Assembly (NCBI RefSeq): GCF_025452235.1
Contig: NZ_CP104965.1
Span: forward strand, 372,001 to 436,000
Source: Devosia neptuniae
Lineage (GTDB): Bacteria > Pseudomonadota > Alphaproteobacteria > Rhizobiales > Devosiaceae
Direction: 5' to 3'
DNA length: 64,000 bases
Position 1 is the first letter of the stretch, and the number at the start of each line of letters is the position of its first letter. Made by a program: the position numbers and the translations under genes. Below the pieces are notes generated by a model. It saw only the letters and a program-made list of their open reading frames with translations, made no database searches and was not told the DNA's origin. Below, piece by piece: positions 28,684 to 36,935 of the stretch.

Positions 28684-29285
28684 CTACCGCGCCAATTGCG
28701 CCGCCAGCTTCTTGCCAAATTCCGCACCCGTCATCGCCGCCCCAAACGCAAAGCCCTGGGCGTAGCGGCAATTGAGCTGACGCAGACGCTCGATTTCATC
28801 CAGCGTTTCGACGCCCTCAGCGATCACCATCAGGTCGAGATCGGTCGCCAATCCCACCACCGCCTTGATGATCGGCGCCTGGGTATGGGCGATGCCATTG
28901 TCGTCGCTCATCTTCACGAAGGCGGCGGGGATTTTGATGGTGTCGAATGGGAAGCGGTGCAGATAGCTCAACGAGGAATGCCCGGTGCCGAAATCGTCGA
29001 GGGCGAGGCCCAGGCCCAGATTACGCAATGCCTGCAGCATATAGGCGGAATGCTCCGGATTGGTCATCACCTGGCTTTCGGTGATTTCGAGCTTGAGGTG
29101 ACGCGCCAATTCCTTGTCCTGGCTGACCAGGCTGCGCATGTCATTGAGCAGGGTTTCGGTGGCGAGCTGGCTGGGCGATAGATTGACCGAGATGAAGAAT
29201 TCCTCGGGCAAGCCCAGCGAAGTCATCCAGTCCTTGGCCTGGGCCGCGGATTGCTCGAAAGCCAATCGCCCGAGCTTTTCGATCT
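28684..29285 (-). pseudogene. Detached 3' end and second copy of the EAL domain
   Basis: The minus strand encodes the last part of an EAL domain: FISVNLSPSQL, ITESQVMTN, DDFGTGHSSL, then VIAEGVETLDEIERL and RYAQGFAFG to a TAG stop at 28684. The stretch 28803-29285 is identical by eye to 30265-30747, in the same orientation, while 28684-28802 holds the only copy of the true C-terminus (including the catalytic-site glutamine of RYAQGF). It has no start codon or N-terminal domain of its own. It reads as the real end of the upstream GGDEF/EAL gene, separated from it by the rearranged segments. Confidence 0.8.
28803..29285 (-). repeat. 483-bp direct repeat, copy 1 (EAL domain)
   Basis: Identical by eye, without indels, to 30265-30747 at a constant offset of 1462 bp. 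Both copies are in minus-strand coding orientation. Confidence 0.9.
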
Positions 29286-29600
29286 CGGTCAATCTATCGC
29301 CCAGCCAGCTCGCCACCGAAGCCTGCTCAATGACATGCGCAGCCTGGTCAGCCAGGACAAGGATGGCGTCACCTCAAGCTCGAAATCACCGAAAGCCAGG
29401 TATTGACCGACGTCCCGGAGCATTCCATATATGCTGCAGGCATTGCGTAATGGGCCTGGGCCTCGCCTCGACGATTTCGGCACCGGGCATTCCTCGTTGA
29501 GCTATCTGCGCCATTCGACACCATCAAAATCCCCGCCGCCTTCGTGAAGATGAGCAGCGACAATGGCATCGCCCATGCCGCCGATCTGGAACATTGGTGG
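29286..29600 (+). repeat. Inverted degenerate copy of the EAL segment (first)
   Basis: The plus strand reads like the EAL coding sense from NLSPSQLATE through DDFGTGHSSLSYL and PAAFVKMS, but with numerous single-base indels and substitutions, so no frame survives. It begins at the ATCT end of copy 1 and ends near the next orientation switch. Confidence 0.8.
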
Positions 29601-29862
29601 ATTTTGATGGTGTCGAATGGGAAGCGGTGCAGATAGCTCAACGAGGAATGCCCGGTGCCGAAATCGTCGAGGGCGGAGCCCAGGCGGTGCACCAATGCCT
29701 GCAGCATATAGGCGGAATGCTCCGGATTGGTCATCACCTGGCTTTCGGGTGATTTCGAGCTTGAGGCGACGCGCCAATTCCTTGTCCTGGCCAGCCAGGC
29801 TGCGCATGTCATTGAGCAGGGTTTCGGTGGCGAGCTGGCTGGGCGACCGTTGACCGGGGCCA
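29601..29862 (-). repeat. Direct degenerate copy of the EAL segment
   Basis: Matches the minus-strand EAL coding sequence again (GGATTTTGATGGTGTCGAAT to GCGAGCTGGCTGGGCGA) but with several base changes and small indels, then switches orientation. Confidence 0.8.
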
Positions 29863-30264
29863 GAAGGCCCACCAGGCGATTGGCGCCTCGAGCAATCCGC
29901 GGCCCAGGCCAAGGACTGGATGACTTCGCTGGGCTTGCCCGAGGAATTCTTCGGCCTCGGTCAATCTGTCGCCCAGCCAGCTCGCCGCAAAGCCCTGCTC
30001 AATGACATGCGCAGCCTGGTCAGCCGGGACTGGGGGCGCCTCAAGCGTCACCGAAAATGACATTCCGCCGCCTGCAGGCGATACTCGTTGAGCTATGCAC
30101 CGCTTCCCATTCGACACCATCAAGATCCCCGCCGCCTTCGTGAAGATGAGCGACGACAATGGCATCGCCCATGCCCAGGCGCCGATCATCAGGCGGTGAA
30201 TGGGGATTGGCGACCGATCTCGGCCTGGTGGTGTCGCTGAGCATCGAAGCGCTGGATGAAGTCG
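29863..30264 (+). repeat. Inverted degenerate copy of the EAL segment (second)
   Basis: The plus strand again gives EAL sense sequence from about AFEQSAAQAKDW to a damaged AEGVETLDE, with frameshifts and deletions. The last base before the intact copy at 30265 is the orientation switch. Confidence 0.8.
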
Positions 30265-33025
30265 GCGTTTCGACGCCCTCAGCGATCACCATCAGGTCGA
30301 GATCGGTCGCCAATCCCACCACCGCCTTGATGATCGGCGCCTGGGTATGGGCGATGCCATTGTCGTCGCTCATCTTCACGAAGGCGGCGGGGATTTTGAT
30401 GGTGTCGAATGGGAAGCGGTGCAGATAGCTCAACGAGGAATGCCCGGTGCCGAAATCGTCGAGGGCGAGGCCCAGGCCCAGATTACGCAATGCCTGCAGC
30501 ATATAGGCGGAATGCTCCGGATTGGTCATCACCTGGCTTTCGGTGATTTCGAGCTTGAGGTGACGCGCCAATTCCTTGTCCTGGCTGACCAGGCTGCGCA
30601 TGTCATTGAGCAGGGTTTCGGTGGCGAGCTGGCTGGGCGATAGATTGACCGAGATGAAGAATTCCTCGGGCAAGCCCAGCGAAGTCATCCAGTCCTTGGC
30701 CTGGGCCGCGGATTGCTCGAAAGCCAATCGCCCGAGCTTTTCGATCTGGCCGGAGCGTTCGGCCAGCGGCACGAATTCGTCGGGATTGACCACGCCGCGC
30801 GTCGGATGCACCCAGCGCATCAGCGCTTCGGCACCGGCCAGCTGGCCAGTCTGAATATCCATCACCGGCTGGAACTGCACATGCAATTCACCCTGCTTCA
30901 TGCCGCGTTCAAGGTCTTCCTCGCTGGCGCGATTATAGGCCGAGATGGAGCGGGCCGAGGCGCGATAGGCTTCGATCCGGTCCCCGCCCAGGCGCTTGGC
31001 GTAATACATGGCCAGCTCGGCATCGCGCAGCACATCGGGGGCGTCAGCGGGGGCGCTGTCATAGATGGTGACGCCGATCGAGGCGGTCAGCGTCAGGTCG
31101 CGGTCGCCGAAATTGAACGGCGCCTTGAGCGCCTTGCGGATTTGCTCAGCCGTTTCGGCGATCTTACCGGCGGCCTGTTCGGAGGCGAGAATTACCGCGA
31201 ATTGGTCTCCGGTGACGCGGGCCACGGTGTCGAGCGGCCGCATGATGCGGGCAATACGGCGAGAAATCGCCAGCAGCACGGAATCCGCGGCGGAATGGCC
31301 GATGCGTTCCTCCAGCTCCATGAAACGGTCGATATCGATGAGGAACACCGCCGGCTTGGTGCCGCCCGGCGTTCTGGCGCGCACCAAAGCGCGCTCCAGC
31401 CGATCGAGGAACAGCTGACGGTTCGGCAGGCCGGTCAGGCTATCGTGCACCGCGTCATGCAACAGGCGCTCGCGCGCAGCGCGGTCTTCGGTGACGTCCT
31501 GCAGAGTGCCGACGATACGGTTAACCTGGCCGTCGCCGCCCAGCACGGGTTTGACCCGCATGCGGAAGCTGCGATAGCTGCCATCGTGGCCGGCAATACG
31601 CATATCGGCGGAAACCTTGCCGCGACGCAGTTCGACCAGCGTATCGAAGGCGGTGCGGAAGCGGTCGCGGTCATCGGGATGGACGCGGTCGAGCCAGCGC
31701 TTGATAGCACCACGCAGGGCCCCGCGCTTTTCGCCCAGCCTGGTCGCCAATTCGTCCGACACCGAGACACGGTCGCGCTCGATGTTCCAGTCGAAAACGA
31801 AATCGCCCGAGCCGGTCAGTGCCAGCGCCCGGCGCTCGACTTCAGAGAGCGTGCCGACCGACACCTGTCCTTCGGAGAAGGCGTGCTGCACGGCAGTAAA
31901 GCCAAGCAGCATGACGATGAGCACGAGGCCCCCACCCACCGCAGGTTGGGCCACGTCGTTGGAGACCTGCCCCGAAATTACCAGCCAGGAATAAAACAGC
32001 CAGGAGATCAGAATGATCCAGGTGGGCACCAGCAGCACGGCGCGGTCATAGCCGCGCAGTGCCAGCAGCAGGATGAGGAAGAAGCCGGAGAAACCCAGCA
32101 TGGCCAGCACGAGCCGGGCAATGGTGGCGGCAATGGCGGGCTGGAAGAAGGCGAAGGCAAAGAGCGCCAGGAACAGCGCCGCAAGCCCAAGCGCCAGATG
32201 GATGAAGCGCAGATGCCAGCGATGCAGGTTCAGATAGATGAACAGGAACCCGGCTAATGTGGTGGCTATGCCTGCCTCCGAGGCGGCGCGCAGCGGCTGC
32301 ATACCTCCGGCCGGAATGCCGAGCAGGCGCCCCAAAACGCCAAAGTCGATCAGCAGATAGATCAGCACAGCCCAGGCAAAGGCAGCCGTCGCCGGGAACA
32401 CGCCCCGGCCCTTGACCACGAACATGATGGTCAAAAACACCGCGGCCAGCGAGGCCACGCCCAGCACCACGCCGCGGAACAGGGTGAAGGAGTTCACATA
32501 GTCGCGGTAGGGGTTGGGCTGCCACAGGTAGAGTTCAGGCAATTCGGCCGAAGACAGTTCGGCAACGAAGGTGACCGTAGCGCCCGGATCGAGCGTGATT
32601 TCAAACACATCGGCTTCGCTGTCGGTCAGCTTGACCGGACGGATACCGGCGCTGGGGGTCAGCGCGGTGAGGCGGTCATTGCCCAGATCGGGATTGAACA
32701 CGCCCGAATTGGGCAGCCGAAAAAACGGCGCCACCAGCAGGCGCTCGATCTGCTGGTCACTTTCATTGCGCAGCGCGAACAGGGCAAAGTTTGGATTGGT
32801 CCCCTGCTCGCTCGCCAGCACCTCGATGCGGCGGATAATGCCGTCCTCGCCCGGCGCGGTCGACAATTGCACGCGCCCATCGGTGCCGGGGATGATTTCC
32901 ACCACGGCGGACAGGTTAACGGCATTGACGTCTTCGGGGACCGAGATGACTTCAAAGGCGGCGGATGGCGCGATGGTGAGAAGCGCGAACGCAAGCCACA
33001 TCGCGAGTGCAAAGAGAGGACGCAT
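30041..33025 (-). CDS. Membrane PAS-GGDEF-EAL protein, C-terminus disrupted
   Basis: The frame gives 994 residues. A signal peptide and periplasmic domain (about 24-175) are followed by seven membrane helices (about 180-390), a 7TMR-DISM-like sensor. Next come a PAS domain (about 400-525), a GGDEF domain with a degenerate TGDQF in place of GGDEF near residue 605, and an EAL domain with EALMRW near 735, NLSPSQL, LEITES and DDFG near 857. Homology ends at VIAEGVET (about residue 923); the last ~70 residues read through the inverted repeat and are spurious. The expected product would be a c-di-GMP phosphodiesterase with a probably inactive cyclase domain. Joining 33025-30265 to 28802-28684 gives an uninterrupted 959-residue protein with the usual end. 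Confidence 0.85.
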   Translation of the reverse strand: MRPLFALAMWLAFALLTIAPSAAFEVISVPEDVNAVNLSAVVEIIPGTDGRVQLSTAPGEDGIIRRIEVLASEQGTNPNFALFALRNESDQQIERLLVAPFFRLPNSGVFNPDLGNDRLTALTPSAGIRPVKLTDSEADVFEITLDPGATVTFVAELSSAELPELYLWQPNPYRDYVNSFTLFRGVVLGVASLAAVFLTIMFVVKGRGVFPATAAFAWAVLIYLLIDFGVLGRLLGIPAGGMQPLRAASEAGIATTLAGFLFIYLNLHRWHLRFIHLALGLAALFLALFAFAFFQPAIAATIARLVLAMLGFSGFFLILLLALRGYDRAVLLVPTWIILISWLFYSWLVISGQVSNDVAQPAVGGGLVLIVMLLGFTAVQHAFSEGQVSVGTLSEVERRALALTGSGDFVFDWNIERDRVSVSDELATRLGEKRGALRGAIKRWLDRVHPDDRDRFRTAFDTLVELRRGKVSADMRIAGHDGSYRSFRMRVKPVLGGDGQVNRIVGTLQDVTEDRAARERLLHDAVHDSLTGLPNRQLFLDRLERALVRARTPGGTKPAVFLIDIDRFMELEERIGHSAADSVLLAISRRIARIMRPLDTVARVTGDQFAVILASEQAAGKIAETAEQIRKALKAPFNFGDRDLTLTASIGVTIYDSAPADAPDVLRDAELAMYYAKRLGGDRIEAYRASARSISAYNRASEEDLERGMKQGELHVQFQPVMDIQTGQLAGAEALMRWVHPTRGVVNPDEFVPLAERSGQIEKLGRLAFEQSAAQAKDWMTSLGLPEEFFISVNLSPSQLATETLLNDMRSLVSQDKELARHLKLEITESQVMTNPEHSAYMLQALRNLGLGLALDDFGTGHSSLSYLHRFPFDTIKIPAAFVKMSDDNGIAHTQAPIIKAVVGLATDLDLMVIAEGVETPTSSSASMLSDTTRPRSVANPHSPPDDRRLGMGDAIVVAHLHEGGGDLDGVEWEAVHSSTSIACRRRNVIFGDA
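30265..30747 (-). repeat. 483-bp direct repeat, copy 2 (EAL domain, intact gene)
   Basis: Identical by eye to 28803-29285; see the entry for copy 1. This copy lies within the otherwise intact GGDEF/EAL gene. Confidence 0.9.
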
Positions 33026-33197
33026 CAGGGCCGACTATATCCTGTGGTAGGCTTCATTATGGCAGCGATCCAGCGGGGCCGCATAAACGACCCGCGCGCC
33101 GAAACGGCATCGTCTTGGCGGGAGCCCTCTTTGGTAGCGGGGAATGATGCAGGCGACAAGGTTACCGAAGTGTTGCCGAATGGCAACGGCACCTATC

Positions 33198-33626
33198 CTA
33201 GCAGCGGCCGATGCTCAGGGACGCACCCGCATAGCCTGCCTGCGCCACGCTGTCGCACAGCCCGGACCATTCGCAGCCGGTACAGGCGGGGCGGATATGC
33301 CCGGTGGAAAACGCAGCCCGCAAAGCTGTGAGCGTGGTTTGATCGAGCTGAAATGGCTGCGCCAGATCGATATCAGCGAGCAGATCGGCGACGGCAAGGC
33401 GCGCCAGGCGGTCACGCTCGATGACGCTGTCATTGTGGCAATGCGGCTGGCCGATGCCCAGTAGTGGGCCGCAGACATCGTCGGGGCCGGCGACCAGCTC
33501 AATCGTCTCGCCGGCGCCGAGCCGGGTGATAATGGCATCGTAATTGGCAGTGAAGGCAGGAGTATACCCCCTGCCGACATAGGTCAGCATGCAGAGCAGG
33601 TGATGTGCCCGCAGCTTGACACTCAA
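33198..33626 (-). CDS. DUF1284 domain protein
   Basis: The 142-residue protein begins with the DUF1284 signature RAHHLLCMLTYVG and has a cysteine-rich C-terminal part (HCHND, CTGCEWSGLCD) that may bind metal or an Fe-S cluster. No function is established for the family. The start is a TTG (33626) overlapping the bioY stop as TTGA; no ATG precedes the conserved N-terminus. The overlap makes translational coupling with bioY likely, and hence a link to biotin uptake is inferred. Confidence 0.8.
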   Translation of the reverse strand: MSVKLRAHHLLCMLTYVGRGYTPAFTANYDAIITRLGAGETIELVAGPDDVCGPLLGIGQPHCHNDSVIERDRLARLAVADLLADIDLAQPFQLDQTTLTALRAAFSTGHIRPACTGCEWSGLCDSVAQAGYAGASLSIGRC

Positions 33627-34204
33627 CGCTTGGACGCCACGCGCTGCAGTCCGGCCAAGGCTGCTGCGCCGAGTGCGGATTTGAGCACCGCGCCAAGCAG
33701 GAACGGCGCGACGCCGTAGATAAAGGCCTGCTCGGCCCCGATCATCACGGCAAGCCAGGCGCCGCCCAAGGCGAGACAGGCAAGGTTACCGGCAATGGCG
33801 GCGAGGAAGGCTAGGACTGGCTTGTTGCCATTCCAGCCCTGTTCGGCCAGCCAGCCAGCAATGGCGCCGGCGATCGGGAAGGCAAAGAGATAGCCGGCAG
33901 TGGGCCCGATAAAGTGAATCGCGCCGGCCGCACCGCCCGACAGGACCGGCAGCCCGATTGCCCCTTCGATCAACCACGCCACGATGGTGATGCCGCCCAG
34001 GCGCCAGCCATAAAGCGCACCGACCATGACGACAGCGAAGGTCTGCATGGTCATAGGGACCGGCACCATGGGCACTTCGATATAGGAGGAAAGCGCCAGG
34101 AACAGCGTGCCCAAAGCGACGGCAGCGACTTGCCAGAGGACGGAGCGATCAGCCAGCCCGAGCGGGCTGAAACTGGGCCGGGCGGCGGGAGCAGCGGTGT
34201 TCAT
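33623..34204 (-). CDS. bioY: Biotin transporter BioY
   Basis: The 193-residue membrane protein is the biotin-binding S-component of ECF-type transporters. About six hydrophobic segments and the blocks SSYIEVPMVPVPMTMQTF and GPTAGYLFAFPIAG are characteristic. No bioM/bioN energising genes are adjacent, so it may work alone or use components elsewhere. ATG 34204 follows GAGGATCGCCC. A BioR box lies 18 bp upstream, so it should be repressed by BioR when biotin is sufficient. Confidence 0.93.
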   Translation of the reverse strand: MNTAAPAARPSFSPLGLADRSVLWQVAAVALGTLFLALSSYIEVPMVPVPMTMQTFAVVMVGALYGWRLGGITIVAWLIEGAIGLPVLSGGAAGAIHFIGPTAGYLFAFPIAGAIAGWLAEQGWNGNKPVLAFLAAIAGNLACLALGGAWLAVMIGAEQAFIYGVAPFLLGAVLKSALGAAALAGLQRVASKR

Positions 34205-34221
34205 GGGCGATCCTCGGAAAA

Positions 34222-34231
34222 TTATAGATAA
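34222..34231. promoter_or_regulatory. BioR operator upstream of bioY
   Basis: TTATAGATAA matches the BioR box (TTATMKATAA) exactly. It sits just upstream of the bioY ATG, in the position expected for a repressor site. Confidence 0.85.
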
Positions 34232-34295
34232 TTTCAGGCGACGATCTATTAAACGCATTTTTGTCCGTAAGGGCAAGAGCAATTGGACGTCCACC

Positions 34296-34964
34296 TCACC
34301 CGACGATCGTAAACACCTTCCGCGTCGCGCCAGACGCCGTTCGCACCGGCTTCTGCCCAATCCAACGGACGTGCCGCGCCAACACCGTCGCCGCCTCCTC
34401 GATATTGCCGTCGCGCAGGGCGGCCAAGATCGCCAGATGGTCGTGGTCAGTCCGCGCCTCCCAGGCCGATTGCCACGCGGCAAAGAGGAACCGCGCGCTG
34501 ACGGCATGCAGATCATCAATTGCGGCCAACAGGCGCGGCATGCCGCATGGCGCCAGCAGCGTCCGATGAAATAACCGGTTTGCCGCCTCCCAGGACGCCA
34601 CGTCCGGCGACTTATCCCCGGCATGGGTGGCCTGCTCGGCAGCATCGAGAATGGCCGATGTCAAATGCGGCGCGGCGTGGCGCAATGCCAACACTTCGAG
34701 CGCCGCGCGCATTTCGGCGACTTCCTTGACCTCGGCCAGATCGAAAGCCGCAACACGGACGCCACGGCGCGGCTCGCTGATCGCCAGCCCCTGCGCCTCC
34801 AGCCGCCGGAAGGCCTCGCGCACCGGCACATGGCTGGCGCCGAATTCGGCAGCGATATGATCCTGCCGCAGCCGCGCGCCGGGCTCGAGATTGCCGGCAA
34901 TGATGCGCTCGGCCAAGACCTTGCTAATCCGCACTGCGATGGTGTCGTCTTTGGGCTGCGTCAT
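34296..34964 (-). CDS. bioR: Biotin regulator BioR (GntR/FadR-type)
   Basis: The 222-residue protein has a GntR winged helix (SKVLAERIIAGNLEPGARLRQDHIAAEFGASHVPVREAFRRLEAQG) and a C-terminal FCD all-helical domain. The adjacent bioY and the two TTATAGATAR boxes, one before each gene, identify it as BioR, the biotin repressor used by Hyphomicrobiales in place of BirA. A box just upstream of its own start predicts autorepression. The biotin synthesis genes it normally controls are not in this window. Confidence 0.88.
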   Translation of the reverse strand: MTQPKDDTIAVRISKVLAERIIAGNLEPGARLRQDHIAAEFGASHVPVREAFRRLEAQGLAISEPRRGVRVAAFDLAEVKEVAEMRAALEVLALRHAAPHLTSAILDAAEQATHAGDKSPDVASWEAANRLFHRTLLAPCGMPRLLAAIDDLHAVSARFLFAAWQSAWEARTDHDHLAILAALRDGNIEEAATVLARHVRWIGQKPVRTASGATRKVFTIVG

Positions 34965-34968
34965 GATT

Positions 34969-34978
34969 TTATAGATAG
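34969..34978. promoter_or_regulatory. BioR operator upstream of bioR
   Basis: TTATAGATAG, one base off the palindromic box, lies immediately before the bioR ATG. It suggests negative autoregulation. Confidence 0.75.
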
Positions 34979-35006
34979 TTTAGCGCGCTGCGATTTGTCG
35001 AGGCGA

Positions 35007-35612
35007 TCAAACCAGGCGTCTGGTATAGCGCGCGGTTTCATAGCGCTCCTTGGTCAGGCCGAACAGCACATGGTCTTCCCAGCGGCCATTGATCTGCAGG
35101 TACTTCTCCGCAAAGCCTTCTTCGACAAACGCGTTCTTTTCCAACACCCGGCGCGAGGCGATATTGCCCGGCAAAAAAGCCGCGTGGATGCGGTGCAGGT
35201 CGAGCGTGTCGAAAACAAAGGGCAGGCTCGTGCCGACGGCTTCGCTCATCAGCCCCTGCCCCGCAAAGGGCTGGCCCATCCAATAGCCCAGATTGACGAA
35301 TTGAGCGGCGCGACGGCGGATATTGGAGAGGGTGATGCCGCCCACCAGCGTTGCCGCGTCATCGGTGAAAATGAAGAAGGAATAATCGCTCCCTTCTTCC
35401 GCTTCCTCACGCGCCCTACGCACCCGCGCGGCAAAGACCCGGCGGCTCAGATCCGCCTCGGTCCAACGGGGTTCGAACGGTCGCAGGAAATCGCGGCTCC
35501 CGCGGCGCAGCTCATGCCAGGCCTCGTAATCGCCCATTTGCGGCAGGCGCAGCAGCACCCGCGGGCCGCGCAGGGCGATCAACGGGACCGGCGATGACCA
35601 GGGCCAGAGCAT
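35007..35612 (-). CDS. GNAT family N-acetyltransferase (RimJ/RimL-like)
   Basis: The 201-residue protein has the RimJ-type GNAT layout: N-terminal LIALRGPRVLLRLPQMGDYEAW, the beta-4 strand region VGGITLSNIRR, the acetyl-CoA loop YWMGQPFAGQGLMSEA (a Q/R-x-x-G-x-G/A form), and NIASRRVLEKNGF-like NIASRRVLEKNAF. It may acetylate a ribosomal protein or small amine. ATG 35612 lies six bases after the M16 peptidase stop, making it the last gene of the thrC cluster. Confidence 0.88.
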   Translation of the reverse strand: MLWPWSSPVPLIALRGPRVLLRLPQMGDYEAWHELRRGSRDFLRPFEPRWTEADLSRRVFAARVRRAREEAEEGSDYSFFIFTDDAATLVGGITLSNIRRRAAQFVNLGYWMGQPFAGQGLMSEAVGTSLPFVFDTLDLHRIHAAFLPGNIASRRVLEKNAFVEEGFAEKYLQINGRWEDHVLFGLTKERYETARYTRRLV

Positions 35613-35618
35613 GGACAA

Positions 35619-36881
35619 TTACCGCTTGAGATGATCGCCGATGGCGCCGACATCCACCAGCCGGTCGACCGGCCCGATGCCCGCCAGGGTCGGCAAGCCG
35701 CTGGTAAAAATCTGCTCGGCAACCTCCTGCACGCGCTGGGTCGTGATGGCGTTGATGCGATCGACGGTTTCCTGCATGGGGATAGGACGCCCCCACAAGA
35801 TTTGCTGGCGCGCCAGCTGGCCGGCACGCGCCGAGGGGCTTTCGAGCGACATCAGCAGGCCGGCCCGGATCTGATTGCGGACGCGGATGACTTCCTCGTC
35901 CGAAATCGACTGAGTGGCGCGCTTGAGTTCGTCCAGCACGACAGGAACCAGATCGGCCACTTCATCCTCGCCGGTCGCCGCCGCCACACCGAACACGCCG
36001 CTATCGGCAAAGGCCCAGTGGAAGGAATAGACCGAATAGCACAGGCCCCGCTTTTCGCGCACTTCCTGGAACAGGCGCGAGCTCATGCCCCCGCCCAGGA
36101 TCGAGGCCAACACCTGGGCCGCGTAGAACCCGTCGGCATTGTAAGCCCGGCCTTCAAAGCCGATGACGATATGGGCCTGTTCGTGGTCGGAAATCAGCCG
36201 CTCTTCGCCGCCCTGATATTCGGCGCGCTGGGGCGCCGGCGCGCCATTGGGCTTGAGATCGGCAAAGCGCTGCTGGGCGACCTGGACCAGTTCGTCATGA
36301 TCGACATTGCCGGCAGCGGCCATCACCATGTGGTCGCCCACATAGTTGCGGTTCATATATTTGCGGATAACGTCCGGATTGAATTCGCGTACCGAATCCA
36401 CCGTACCCAGAATGGTGCGGCCGATAGGCTGGGTGGGGAAAGCGGCTGCCTGGAACAGGTCGAAAACGTGATCGTCGGGATTGTCCCGGGCGGCACCGAT
36501 TTCCTGCACGATGACCTGCTTTTCGCGGGTCAGCTCGTCTTCCTCAAAGCGGGAATTCTGCAAAATATCGGAGAGGATATCGGCGGCCAGCACCACATCT
36601 TCCTTGAGCACGCGGGCAAAGTAGCCGGTGTGCTCGATGGAGGTCGCAGCGTTGAGGTCACCACCGACATTTTCGATGGCCTCGGCGATTTCGAGCGCCG
36701 AACGCGTGGTGGTGCCCTTGAAGGCCATATGTTCGAGCAGGTGGGAAATGCCGTGCTCGGCCTTGCGCTCGCAGCGCGCACCGGCCTTGACCCAGACCCC
36801 GAGCGAAGCGCTCTCCAGGTGCGGCATGTCGTCGGTCAGCACCACCATGCCATTGTCGAGGGTCGTTGATAATAGGCTCAA
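35619..36881 (-). CDS. M16 family zinc metallopeptidase (processing-peptidase-like)
   Basis: The 420-residue protein has the inverted zinc motif HLLEH (H47, E50, H51) and the second glutamate about 75 residues later, followed by a non-catalytic second lobe with SSRLFQEVREKRGL. It resembles the mitochondrial processing peptidase beta subunit. No ATG is near; TTG 36881 follows AGGAGG by six bases and is the clear start. It lies between thrC and the GNAT gene, an arrangement common in this order. Confidence 0.92.
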   Translation of the reverse strand: MSLLSTTLDNGMVVLTDDMPHLESASLGVWVKAGARCERKAEHGISHLLEHMAFKGTTTRSALEIAEAIENVGGDLNAATSIEHTGYFARVLKEDVVLAADILSDILQNSRFEEDELTREKQVIVQEIGAARDNPDDHVFDLFQAAAFPTQPIGRTILGTVDSVREFNPDVIRKYMNRNYVGDHMVMAAAGNVDHDELVQVAQQRFADLKPNGAPAPQRAEYQGGEERLISDHEQAHIVIGFEGRAYNADGFYAAQVLASILGGGMSSRLFQEVREKRGLCYSVYSFHWAFADSGVFGVAAATGEDEVADLVPVVLDELKRATQSISDEEVIRVRNQIRAGLLMSLESPSARAGQLARQQILWGRPIPMQETVDRINAITTQRVQEVAEQIFTSGLPTLAGIGPVDRLVDVGAIGDHLKR

Positions 36882-36935
36882 ATGGGTCCTCCTGGCACGG
36901 CGCGACCCTGAGGCCGTTGGTGCCCCAAAGTCGTC

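Noticed and set aside
28684..30747. A diversity-generating retroelement or a phase-variable invertible switch at the EAL locus
   Set aside because: No reverse transcriptase, recombinase or inverted recombination sites are present, and changes are scattered indels rather than adenine-directed substitutions.
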